Positions 54,512 to 62,295 of a stretch of DNA of 64,000 nucleotides are shown in pieces (position 1 is the first letter of the stretch; each line of letters begins with the position of its first letter). Source of the DNA: WHTX01 sp038255145 (GTDB lineage: Bacteria; Actinomycetota; Acidimicrobiia; Acidimicrobiales; CAIXPF01); contig JBBSLP010000017.1 of NCBI GenBank assembly GCA_038255145.1, positions 23,971 through 87,970 on the forward strand, written 5' to 3'. The position numbers and the translations under genes were made by a program. A model generated the notes under the pieces. The model had not been told where the DNA came from. It did no database searches and saw only the letters and a list, made by a program, of their open reading frames with translations.

Positions 54512-55047
54512 GACGCCACCGCCTGCCACAGCACCTCGACGGCGTCGACCAGGGCCAGCTCGTGGGTGGCCACGACGACCTCGGGGGCGAGCGGGGCCTC
54601 GTAGGGATCGTCGACCCCGGTCAGGCCGGTGATCTCGCCGGCCCGCTGGCGGGCGTACAGGCCCTTGACGTCGCGCTCGGCGCACACCTCGACGGGGGTG
54701 GACACCCACACCTCGACGAAGCGGCCGTCGTGGCGGGCCCTGACCTCGTCACGGGCCTCCCGGAAGGGGGAGATGACGGCGCACACGGCGGTGACGCCGT
54801 TGCGGGAGAGCAGGTCGGCCACCACCCCGATGCGGCGCACGTTCTCCATGCGGTCCTCCCGGCTGAAGCCGAGCTCACGGCCGAGCAGGGCCCGCAGTTC
54901 GTCACCGTCGAGCAGCTCGGCCGGGCGGCCCTCGGCCCGCAGTCGCTCGACCAACGCTCTGGCCAGGGTCGTCTTGCCGGCGGAGGGCAGCCCGGTGAGC
55001 CAGACCGTGCTCGCCGTGCGCTGCGGAGAGAGCGTGTTGCTTGGCAT
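54508..55047 (-). CDS. cysC: adenylylsulfate (APS) kinase
   Basis: 179 residues. P-loop WLTGLPSAGKTTLARAL (about 16-32), LLDGDELRALLGRELGFSREDRMENVRRIG, and VEVWVSTPVEVCAERDVKGLYARQRAGEITGLTGVDDPYEAPLAPE are the diagnostic APS-kinase blocks. It makes PAPS from APS and ATP. It is the first gene of the leftward cys operon, overlapping cysH by 4 bp. Because CysH looks APS-specific, PAPS made here may serve sulfation reactions. Confidence 0.95.
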   Translation of the reverse strand: MPSNTLSPQRTASTVWLTGLPSAGKTTLARALVERLRAEGRPAELLDGDELRALLGRELGFSREDRMENVRRIGVVADLLSRNGVTAVCAVISPFREARDEVRARHDGRFVEVWVSTPVEVCAERDVKGLYARQRAGEITGLTGVDDPYEAPLAPEVVVATHELALVDAVEVLWQAVAS

Positions 55048-55060
55048 CGAGGGGCCAGGC

Positions 55061-55111
55061 TAGTAATTTCCGACTACTCCCATCAACTTTATCGGATTCG
55101 TCAGGTATAGA
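55061..55111. promoter_or_regulatory. AT-rich divergent promoter region of the sulfate genes
   Basis: A sharp local drop in GC between the divergent cysC and sulfite reductase genes. It contains a loose inverted repeat, AATTTCCGA (55064-55072) with TCGGATT (55092-55098), which could bind a regulator. A rightward -10-like TATAGA is at 55106-55111; a leftward TTGATG (complement of 55081-55086) is a candidate -35 for cysC. The gap 55048-55264 has no gene. Confidence 0.45.
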
Positions 55112-55264
55112 ACGGGATGCGCCGCCTCCGGACCCTCGGGACAGGCACGGAGGTGCCGGCTCCCGGCCCGGGCTCCACCCCTCCCCTGGCGTAGCCTCGG
55201 GACCGGTGGGTCCCTCGCCATCGTCGTCGCAGCACCACAGAGATCTTCCAGGACGGGAACGGGC

Positions 55265-57097
55265 ATGACCGACAACGGCACCACCGACAGCACGGCAGCG
55301 GCCGAGGGACCAGTGCACGGAGAAGACGTCGTCGCGCGGTCCGCCGTGGAGGACATCAAGGACGCCAGCCGCTTCCTGCGGGGCACGCTCGGCGAGGAGA
55401 TGGCCGATGCCAACGCCTTCTTCTCCAAGGACAGCACCAACCTGCTGAAGTTCCACGGGATCTACCAGCAGGACGACCGCGACCAGCGCCGGGCCCGGGC
55501 CCAGAAGCGCCAGGAGCTGGCCTACAGCTGCATGGTGCGCACCTCGGTGCCCGGCGGCGTGCTCACCACCGAGCAGTACCTGGCTGCGGACGCCCTGGCC
55601 GACCGCATCGGCGACGGGGCCCTGCGCATCACCACCCGCCAGGGCCTGCAATACCACTTCGTGGCCAAGCACGACCTGCGTACGCTCATCACCGAGCTGA
55701 ACGACCACCTGGTGACCACCCGGGGGGCCTGCGGCGACGTGGTGCGCAACGTGTGCTCGTGCCCCGCCCCCCTCCACGACCGCGACCAGGCCGCGCTGCT
55801 GGCCGCCACCCAGGCCCTGGCCGACCGCTTCCGCCCCCAGACCGGGGCCTACTGGGAGCTGTTCGTCGAGGGGAAGAAGGCCGTCGAGGCCCTGGAGAAG
55901 ATCGAGGCCCTGGCCGGAGACGCCGGTGAGACCGGTGAGACCGGTGAATCAGAGCCGATCTACGGAGCCACCTTCCTGCCCCGCAAGTTCAAGATCGGCT
56001 TGGCCTGGCCGGGGGACAACTGCATCGACGTCTACACCAACGACGTCGGCGTCGTGCCCCAGGCCGTCGACGGCGTGGCTGGCTACACCCTGCTGGTCGG
56101 CGGGGGGCTGGGCCTCAGCCACGACCGCGAGGACGACACCTACCCCCGCCTGGCCAGCCCCCTGTTCTGGGTCCCCGAGGCCCGCCTGGGCGAGGTCGTC
56201 GAAGCCGTCGTCACCGCCCAGCGGGACTTCGGTGACCGGTCGGATCGGGCCCGGGCCCGGCTGAAGTACACCATCGACGTGCGGGGCCTGGACTGGTTCC
56301 GTGACGAGGTGCGTCGCCGGGTCAGCGACCCCGACGACCTGACCGATCCGCCCCCCGTGCCCTCGTGGGCCGACTCCGACGAGCACCTGGGCTGGTTCGA
56401 GCAGCCCGACGGGCGCTGGTTCCTGGGGGTGCACGTGGACTCGGGCCGCATCCGCGACGAGGGCGACGCCAAGCTGCGCACCGCCCTGCGCGAGGCGGCC
56501 GCCTACACCGACGAGGTGCGCCTCACCGCCCGCCAGGACGTGTTGCTGTGCGGCGTGACCGAGACCGACCGGGCCGCGGTGGAGGACGCGTTGGTGCGCA
56601 ACGGCGTGGTCCTGCACACCGAGCTGCGACCCCTGCACCGCCTGGCCGTCGCCTGTCCCGCCCTGCCCACCTGTGGCCAGGCCCTGGGCGAGGCCGAGCG
56701 GGCCATGCCCGGCCTGGTCGAGGGTCTGGGCAAGGCGCTCGAGGACCGGGGCCTGGGCCAGCTGCCCGTGCGGGTCAACGTCACCGGCTGCCCGAACGGC
56801 TGCGCCCGGCCCTACTCGGCCGAGGTGGGCATCGTGGGACGCACCAAGACCACCTACGACCTCTACGTGGGTGGCGCCGTGGCTGGTGACCGGTTGGCCG
56901 AGCGGGTGGCCAAGGACGTCCACCTCGACGACCTGCCCGGCGCCCTGGGCCCGCTGTTCGACGCCTACAAGAGCGACGGTGCCGAGGGCGAGGCCTTCGG
57001 CGACTTCTGCGCCCGGGTGGGGACCGAGGTGCTGATCCCCCTGGTGCCCGCGTCGACCCGCAGGGTGCGCCGGGGGGCGGCCAAGAAGGACGCCTGA
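55265..57097 (+). CDS. assimilatory sulfite reductase (ferredoxin-type, siroheme)
   Basis: 610 residues of the nitrite/sulfite reductase family. The cluster and siroheme Cys are in CPALPTCGQALGEAERAMPG (about 465) and VTGCPNGCARPYSAEVGIVG (about 508). The AYSCMVRTSVPGGVLT segment carries the Tyr-Cys pair typical of NirA-type ferredoxin sulfite reductases. It reduces sulfite to sulfide with six electrons, following CysH. A small Gly-Glu-Thr repeat (about 220-228) is an insertion. ATG at 55265. It precedes the siroheme-synthesis gene by 1 bp and is divergent from cysC. Confidence 0.93.
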   Translation: MTDNGTTDSTAAAEGPVHGEDVVARSAVEDIKDASRFLRGTLGEEMADANAFFSKDSTNLLKFHGIYQQDDRDQRRARAQKRQELAYSCMVRTSVPGGVLTTEQYLAADALADRIGDGALRITTRQGLQYHFVAKHDLRTLITELNDHLVTTRGACGDVVRNVCSCPAPLHDRDQAALLAATQALADRFRPQTGAYWELFVEGKKAVEALEKIEALAGDAGETGETGESEPIYGATFLPRKFKIGLAWPGDNCIDVYTNDVGVVPQAVDGVAGYTLLVGGGLGLSHDREDDTYPRLASPLFWVPEARLGEVVEAVVTAQRDFGDRSDRARARLKYTIDVRGLDWFRDEVRRRVSDPDDLTDPPPVPSWADSDEHLGWFEQPDGRWFLGVHVDSGRIRDEGDAKLRTALREAAAYTDEVRLTARQDVLLCGVTETDRAAVEDALVRNGVVLHTELRPLHRLAVACPALPTCGQALGEAERAMPGLVEGLGKALEDRGLGQLPVRVNVTGCPNGCARPYSAEVGIVGRTKTTYDLYVGGAVAGDRLAERVAKDVHLDDLPGALGPLFDAYKSDGAEGEAFGDFCARVGTEVLIPLVPASTRRVRRGAAKKDA

Positions 57098-57098
57098 G

Positions 57099-57911
57099 TT
57101 GGGTGCGCCCGATGCGCCCACCGATGGCGCCCCGCTCGTGCCCGTGGCCCTGGTGGGTGCGGGCCCGGGCGACCCCGACCTGCTCACGGTGAAGGCGGCC
57201 CGGCTGTTGGCCGCGGCCGACGTCGTCGTGCACGACCGCCTGGCGGACGCCTCGATCATGGCCCTGGCCCGGCCGGGGGCCGAGCTCATCGACGTGGGCA
57301 AGCGCCCGGGGACGCCCCTGGCCCAGGACGCCATCAACGTGCTGCTCGTCGAGTTGGGGCGGTCGGGGCGTCGGGTGGTGCGCCTCAAGGGTGGGGACCC
57401 CTTCGTCTTCGGCCGCGGCGGCGAGGAGGCCGAGGCCCTCATGGCCGCAGGCATCGCCTTCGAGGTCGTGCCCGGCATCACCTCGGCCGTGGGCGTGCCC
57501 GCCTACGCCGGCATCCCCGTCACCCACCGGGGCCTGGCCGCCTGCTTCACCGTGGTCACCGGCCACCGCCGCCCCGGCGACGAGGACGAGACGGACTGGG
57601 AGGCCCTGGCCCGCACCGGTGGCACCCTGGTCGTGCTCATGGGGGTGTCCCAACGGGCGACCATCGCCGCGCGCCTCCAGACCGGTGGCCTGCCCGGTGC
57701 CACCCCGGTGGCGGTCATCTCCTGGGGCACCCGGCCCAGCCAGACCGTCGAGCGCACCACCCTTGCCGACCTTGCCGACCTGCCCGTCTCCCCGCCGGCC
57801 ATCCTCGTCATCGGCGCCGTCGCCGCCCTCGACCTGGCCTGGTACACCCCGGCGCCCGTCCCCGAGGTCGCCGCCCCGGCGACGGTCACCGACGGCCCGC
57901 CCGTTCGCTGA
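57099..57911 (+). CDS. cobA: uroporphyrinogen-III C-methyltransferase
   Basis: 270 residues of the SUMT family: VALVGAGPGDPDLLTVKAARLLAAADVVVHDRL, VRLKGGDPFVFGRGGEEAEALMAAGIAFEVVPGITSAVGVPAYAGIPVTHRG and LMGVSQRATIAARL. It methylates uroporphyrinogen III twice to precorrin-2, the branch point to siroheme and cobalamin; beside sulfite reductase the siroheme role is obvious. No CysG-type dehydrogenase/chelatase domain is fused. A TTG start at 57099 follows AAGAAGG within the end of the previous gene. Confidence 0.93.
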   Translation: MGAPDAPTDGAPLVPVALVGAGPGDPDLLTVKAARLLAAADVVVHDRLADASIMALARPGAELIDVGKRPGTPLAQDAINVLLVELGRSGRRVVRLKGGDPFVFGRGGEEAEALMAAGIAFEVVPGITSAVGVPAYAGIPVTHRGLAACFTVVTGHRRPGDEDETDWEALARTGGTLVVLMGVSQRATIAARLQTGGLPGATPVAVISWGTRPSQTVERTTLADLADLPVSPPAILVIGAVAALDLAWYTPAPVPEVAAPATVTDGPPVR

Positions 57912-57928
57912 TCCCGAACACGCTGGCC

Positions 57929-57986
57929 CGGCAACAGTGCAGCATTCACCACCGTGGCGGGGGTGGATCCTTCACTGTTGCGCAGG
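57929..57986. repeat. 58-bp dispersed palindromic repeat, copy B
   Basis: Second copy of the element at 12541-12598 (47 of 58 identical, no gaps). The arms 57930-57950 and 57962-57982 pair at about 17 of 21 positions. It lies just after cobA and before the tRNA, where it could act as a terminator. Confidence 0.65.
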
Positions 57987-57995
57987 GGAGCCGCG

Positions 57996-58067
57996 TGCCC
58001 CCGGTGGGGATCGAACCCACGCTCTTCGGATTAAAAGTCCGCTGCCTTACCACTTGGCTACAGGGGC
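57996..58067 (-). tRNA. tRNA-Lys (UUU anticodon)
   Basis: 72-nt cloverleaf on the minus strand: acceptor GCCCCTG with CGGGGGC (one T-G wobble), D-arm with GTGGTAA loop, anticodon loop CTTTTAA (anticodon TTT), T-arm GTGGG-TTCGATC-CCCAC, discriminator A, and no encoded CCA. The outermost pair of the anticodon stem appears as a G-A mismatch. Its first 10 nt overlap the end of the PAP2-like gene on the same strand. Confidence 0.93.
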
Positions 58068-59038
58068 GAGCGCCGACGACCGTAGCGCACGTCCGCGGCG
58101 TCCACGCCGCCCCCCACCAGGGGCCGCCGCCGGGCTGCGGCGCGCCGGTCCCACCACGCCCAGCCGACCATGACCGCGGCGGCGTACAGGTAGCCCAGCA
58201 GCACATCGATGACGTAGTGCTCACCGCTGATGACCAGGGAGACCCCCATGAGCAGGGGGTAGACGGCCAGCAGCGGCCACGTCCACCGGGAGAGCAGGCG
58301 GGCGGCGAACATGGCCACGAGCGCCGACCACCCCGCGTGCAGTGACGGCAGGGCGGCCACGGCGTTGCCGAAGCGGGCCCCGTAGTTGACCAGCGCCCCG
58401 CCGGTGTCGAGCCCGAAGGTCTCCATGCCCCGCAGGCCCACCCGCTGCACCCGCCCGATGAGCCCCGCCCGCGACGCCATCCACGGGGGCGCCGCCGGCA
58501 CCAGCACGTAGGTGAGCAGGCCCAGGGCGGTCAGGGTCAGGAAGCGGTTGCGGAAGGCGGTGAACTGGCGCCGGTCCCGGGCCCACAGGTAGGCCAGCAG
58601 AGCGAAGGCCACCATGAAGTGGGACAGGTAGGCCAGGGCCACGGGCACCTCCCACCAGCGCACGGGTCCCGTGTACGGACCCAGGTGCTGCTGGGCCCAC
58701 ACCGTGGGCACCGAGCCCCCGGTCGACCAGCCGAACATCCAACGCTCGACGTCGACGAGCGAGGCCATCTGCACGGGCATGCCCAGGGTGTCGGCCACCC
58801 CCCGGGACAGGTCGTAGGCGGCCAGCACCAGGCCCAGGGGCACCCAATCCCGCAGCACCCGCAGCAGGCCACCCTGGGGCCGACCCGTGGTGGCGATGAC
58901 CAGGGCGCCCACCAGCCACAACAGCACCTGCAGCCGCTCGAGGGGGAACCCCCATCGACGCAACGCCACGACGAAGACGATGGCGTACGCCGCGCCCAGG
59001 CCCAGACGGAGCCCGCGGTAGCGGTCGGGGACCGTCAG
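58058..59038 (-). CDS. PAP2/inositolphosphotransferase-like membrane protein
   Basis: About 326 residues with six or more membrane segments. The C-terminal phosphatase motifs are AVAALPSLHAGWSALVAMFAARLL (PSLH) and VISGEHYVIDVLLGYLYAA (HxxxD), as in the PF14378 group of lipid phosphatases/transferases. It is likely to act on a phospholipid head group at the membrane. The frame contains no ATG or GTG before a CTG (59038) that overlaps the upstream stop as CTGA; GTG at 58969 is the alternative but would drop most of the first membrane segment. Its stop codon TAG lies inside the tRNA-Lys gene. Confidence 0.78.
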   Translation of the reverse strand: MTVPDRYRGLRLGLGAAYAIVFVVALRRWGFPLERLQVLLWLVGALVIATTGRPQGGLLRVLRDWVPLGLVLAAYDLSRGVADTLGMPVQMASLVDVERWMFGWSTGGSVPTVWAQQHLGPYTGPVRWWEVPVALAYLSHFMVAFALLAYLWARDRRQFTAFRNRFLTLTALGLLTYVLVPAAPPWMASRAGLIGRVQRVGLRGMETFGLDTGGALVNYGARFGNAVAALPSLHAGWSALVAMFAARLLSRWTWPLLAVYPLLMGVSLVISGEHYVIDVLLGYLYAAAVMVGWAWWDRRAAARRRPLVGGGVDAADVRYGRRRSPL

Positions 59039-59571
59039 GGCAGGCAGCCGCAGTGGGCCAGGGCCAGCCTCACCAGCCGGTCCTGGCCACCGGACATCTC
59101 GTGGCGCAGATCGGGTCGCTGGGAGTCCTCGGGCGTGAGCCAGGTGATCTCGAGCGCATCCTGGGTGGGCTGGCAGTCGCCGTCCACCGGCACCACGAAG
59201 GCCAGGCTGACGGCGTGGTGGCGGGGATCGTGGAACCCGGTCACGTCGGGATCGGGGAAGTACTCGACGATGGTGAAGGGGGCAGGCGAGGGCGACAGCC
59301 GGGGCAGCGCCATCGGCCCCAGGTCCTTCTCCAGGTGGCGGAGCAGGGCGTTGCGCACCAGCTCGCCCTGGAGCACGCGGCCGGAGACCACGGTACGGCT
59401 GAAGGTGCCGTCGGGGCGCACGCGCAGCAGCAGGCCGACGTGGACCACCCGCCCGGCCCCGTCGACCCGCACGGGCACGGCATCCACGTAGACGAGGGGT
59501 ACCTGGCCCCGCACGATCTCGAGGTCGTCGGTGGACAGCCAGTTGCTGGCGGTCTCGGTGCTCTCGCTCAC
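59035..59571 (-). CDS. DUF4916/Nudix-like protein
   Basis: 178 residues. LVYVDAVPVRVDGAGRVVHVGLLLRVRPDGTFSRTVVSGRVLQGELVRNALLRHLEKDLGPMALPRL followed by FTIVEYFPDPDVTGFHDPRHHAVSLAFVVPVDGDC matches the DUF4916 family, a Nudix-like fold found across actinobacteria. The typical Nudix Glu box is not complete, so hydrolase activity is doubtful. GTG start with AGGAGG upstream. Translation is coupled to the PAP2-like gene through a 4-bp overlap. Confidence 0.82.
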   Translation of the reverse strand: MSESTETASNWLSTDDLEIVRGQVPLVYVDAVPVRVDGAGRVVHVGLLLRVRPDGTFSRTVVSGRVLQGELVRNALLRHLEKDLGPMALPRLSPSPAPFTIVEYFPDPDVTGFHDPRHHAVSLAFVVPVDGDCQPTQDALEITWLTPEDSQRPDLRHEMSGGQDRLVRLALAHCGCLP

Positions 59572-59708
59572 GGTCCTCCTCGGGTCCAGCCGGGCCCGGG
59601 GGGCGTCCCCGGGTGGGTGCGGCGACGTGCTCGGGCCGCGCGCGTGGCTGCATCATCCCATCTCGCCCGCTTCGTTCTGGCAACGGGGCCCCGGGGTACC
59701 GTGGCGGC

Positions 59709-59978
59709 GTGGCGCTGCCAGCCGGTGAAGGGCGTGATCCGGCCGCCGTGCCCCTGGTCGTGCCCGTCGACGGCGGGACCGGGGTGCAGCTCGACGTGCG
59801 GACGGTCGAGGCCCACCTCGCCGGGGTCGAGGCCCGCCTCGATGCCGTCGACGACGTCCTCCGCCGCCTCGACGACGGCAGCCACGCCAACTGCGCCCGC
59901 TGCGGCACCCCTCTCGAGCCGGCCCGCCTGGCCGCCGATCCCCTGGTACGCACCTGTTCACCGTCGTGCCCCCGCTGA
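59709..59978 (+). CDS. small TraR/DksA-type zinc-finger protein
   Basis: 89 residues. A helical hairpin (VEAHLAGVEARLDAVDDVLRRLDDG) then a C4 zinc finger, CARCG ... CSPSC, as in DksA/TraR-like small regulators that contact RNA polymerase. The spacing GSHANCARCGTPLEPARLAADPLVRTCSPSC fits that type. GTG start at 59709. The last 13 bp overlap the start of the ABC1 kinase gene. Confidence 0.75.
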   Translation: MALPAGEGRDPAAVPLVVPVDGGTGVQLDVRTVEAHLAGVEARLDAVDDVLRRLDDGSHANCARCGTPLEPARLAADPLVRTCSPSCPR

Positions 59979-61459
59979 GCTCGTTGCGGGTCCGAGCCCG
60001 CCGCTCCCTGCGCCTGTGGCGCCTGGTGGCCCGGCGGGGGGCCAGCTACGTGGTGCTCCGCCTCCGCCACCTGCGCTCACCCGCCGGCACCCGGGCCCAG
60101 CTCGACGAGCGCTTCGTCATCCGCACCGCCGAGGACGTGGCCCGCGAGCTGGGCCAGATGAAGGGGGTGGCCATGAAGGCGGGCCAGATGGTCTCCTTCA
60201 TCGCCGAGGCCCTACCGCCCGAGGCCCGCGCCGCCCTGGCCACCCTGCAGGCCGACGCCCCGCCCATGGCCCCCGAGCTGGCCGAACAGGTCGTGCAACA
60301 GGAGCTGGGCGTGCACCCCGAGGTCCTCTTCCGCCACTGGGACCGCGAGCCCGTGGCTGCGGCCTCCATCGGCCAGGTCCACCGTGCCACCCTCGACGAC
60401 GGACGCCGGGTGGCGGTCAAGGTCCAGTACCCGGGCGTGGGTGACGCCGTGGGCGCCGACCTGGCCAACGCCCAGGTCATGTACGCCATGTTCTCGGCCT
60501 TCGCCCTCAAGGGCCTCGACACCAAGGCCCTGGTCGAAGAACTGCGGGCCCGCTTCATCGACGAGCTCGACTACCGCCGTGAGGCGGCCGACCAGCAGGT
60601 CTTCCACGACCTCTTCGCCGGGCACCCCTTCATCTCGGTGCCCGCGGTGGTGCCCGAGCTGTGCACCGAACGGGTGCTGGTCAGTGAATGGGTCGACGGC
60701 GCCTCGTGGAACGAGTTCAGCGCGTCCGCCACCCCGGCGGCCCGGGCCACCGCGGCCGAGGCCATCTTCCGCTTCGCCCAGTCCTGCGTGTACCGCCACC
60801 GGGTCTTCAACGGTGATCCCCACCCCGGCAACTACCGCTTCCACCCCGACGGACGGGTCACCTTCCTCGACTTCGGCCTGGTCAAGCGGTTCAGCGACGA
60901 CGAGACGGCCCGGCTGTGGCCCCTGGTCGACCCCCTCCTGGCCGGCGACGCCCAGGGCACGGTGGACCGCATGGTCGATGCCGGCTTCCTGCCCGCGGGC
61001 CACGGCCTCGACGCCCTTGACGTGTGGGCCTACGTGTCGGCCCCCTACAAGCCCTACCTGGTCGAGCAGTTCACCTTCACCCCGACCTACCTGGCCGACA
61101 CCCTGGGGGTGCTCATCGACGTGCGGGGGCCGTACCGCCACGTGGTCGAGAAGCTGAACCTGCCCCCCAGCTTCGTCATCCTCGACCGCCTGGTGTGGGG
61201 GGTCTCCGCCATCCTCGGCCGCCTCGAGGCCCGCAACCACTGGCGGGACATCCTGGCCGAGTACCGCAAGGACGGCCCCCCGGCCACCGAGCTCGGCCGC
61301 CTCGAGGTCGCCTGGGCCGCAGCCCGGGCGCTCCCTCCGACCGATCAGTCAGCGACCGATCAGTCAGCGACCTATCAGTCAGCGACCGACCAGCCTCGGT
61401 GCGATGGGGACGTGCCCGCGGCCGACGACAGCACCTCGTCCACCCCGGGCAGCTCGTAG
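59966..61459 (+). CDS. ABC1/UbiB-family atypical kinase
   Basis: 497 residues. KxGQ motif MKAGQMVSFIAEALPPEAR (about 70-88), AAASIGQVHRATLDDGRRVAVKVQYPGV (nucleotide Lys), FNGDPHPGNYRFHPDGRVTFLDFGLVKRF (catalytic and DFG parts). UbiB-type kinases support isoprenoid-quinone or lipid metabolism. The last 25 residues or so are a TDQSA repeat caused by a 15-bp tandem repeat, followed by a short Ser-rich end. GTG start at 59966. The 3' end overlaps the convergent reductase gene by 85 bp. Confidence 0.9.
   Translation: MPPLSSLRVRARRSLRLWRLVARRGASYVVLRLRHLRSPAGTRAQLDERFVIRTAEDVARELGQMKGVAMKAGQMVSFIAEALPPEARAALATLQADAPPMAPELAEQVVQQELGVHPEVLFRHWDREPVAAASIGQVHRATLDDGRRVAVKVQYPGVGDAVGADLANAQVMYAMFSAFALKGLDTKALVEELRARFIDELDYRREAADQQVFHDLFAGHPFISVPAVVPELCTERVLVSEWVDGASWNEFSASATPAARATAAEAIFRFAQSCVYRHRVFNGDPHPGNYRFHPDGRVTFLDFGLVKRFSDDETARLWPLVDPLLAGDAQGTVDRMVDAGFLPAGHGLDALDVWAYVSAPYKPYLVEQFTFTPTYLADTLGVLIDVRGPYRHVVEKLNLPPSFVILDRLVWGVSAILGRLEARNHWRDILAEYRKDGPPATELGRLEVAWAAARALPPTDQSATDQSATYQSATDQPRCDGDVPAADDSTSSTPGSS
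61339..61395. repeat. 15-bp tandem repeat at a tail-to-tail overlap
   Basis: About 3.8 copies of GACCGATCAGTCAGC. Rightward it encodes TDQSA units at the ABC1-protein end; leftward the same unit supplies the in-frame stop of the convergent reductase gene (61375-61377). Confidence 0.85.
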
Positions 61460-62295
61460 CCCAGCGCCGTGGCCCGCCCGAGGTGCAGGCGCAGGTCCAC
61501 GGGCACCCCGGCACGGCCCGCCGCCGACACCTCGACCACCCGGTCGCGGCCGGGGATCTGCCAGTGGTCGAGCAGGCGCCGGCCGAACTGGGCCCGGGAC
61601 AGGACCTGGCGCCCGGCCACGTTCAGTCGGCCCCGCACGTCGCCGTCCTCGAGGGCCAGGGACAGGAGCGCGGCGGCCAGGCTGTCGACCCACACCGGCT
61701 GACGCCACACGTCGTCGAAGAGGGACACCTGGTCACCGCGGGCCAGCGCGGCGGCGAAGCCGGCCGTGCCCCGGTCGGGCTGGTCGAGGCCGTAGATGAG
61801 CGAGGTACGGACGACGACGGCGGCGGGGCACCGGTCGAGCACCGCCACCTCCGCCCGGGCCTTGCTGTCCCCGTAGGCATCGAGGGGGTGGGCGGCGGCG
61901 TCGTCGTCGTAGGGGGCCTGGCGGCCGTCGTGGACGACGTCGGTGGACACGTGCACCAGCCGGCAGCCGCCGCCCAGGGCGGCCACCGCGGCAGCGACGG
62001 CGGTGCTGCCGCCCACGTTGACCTGGCTGAACCGGTGGGGGTCGGCGCCGGGGTTGGCGGCGGCGGCGTGGATGACGGCCACCGGGGCCAGCTCGGCCAG
62101 TGCCGCAGCCACGGCGACCCCGTCGGTGACGTCGAGGCCCAGGCCCCGCACGCCGTTGGGGGCGTGGCCCGACCGTGACGCCGCCACCACCGTCGCCCGG
62201 GTCGTGGCCAGGGAGACGAGACGTCGGCCCAGGTAGCCGCTGGCCCCCGTGATCAGGATGGTGCCCCCGGTGTCGGGGGCGTCGCCGCTGCTCAC
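61375..62295 (-). CDS. RmlD-like NAD(P)-dependent reductase/epimerase
   Basis: 306 residues of extended-SDR fold: ILITGASGYLGRRLVSLA, LVHVSTDVVHDGRQAPYDDDAAAHPLDAYGDSKARAE (Ser and YxxxK-type pair in YGDSKA) and WRQPVWVDSLAAALLSLA. It resembles dTDP-4-dehydrorhamnose reductases and related sugar-nucleotide enzymes. GTG start overlaps the upstream metalloprotease stop (GTGA). It ends in the repeat shared with the ABC1 gene. Confidence 0.85.
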   Translation of the reverse strand: MSSGDAPDTGGTILITGASGYLGRRLVSLATTRATVVAASRSGHAPNGVRGLGLDVTDGVAVAAALAELAPVAVIHAAAANPGADPHRFSQVNVGGSTAVAAAVAALGGGCRLVHVSTDVVHDGRQAPYDDDAAAHPLDAYGDSKARAEVAVLDRCPAAVVVRTSLIYGLDQPDRGTAGFAAALARGDQVSLFDDVWRQPVWVDSLAAALLSLALEDGDVRGRLNVAGRQVLSRAQFGRRLLDHWQIPGRDRVVEVSAAGRAGVPVDLRLHLGRATALGYELPGVDEVLSSAAGTSPSHRGWSVAD

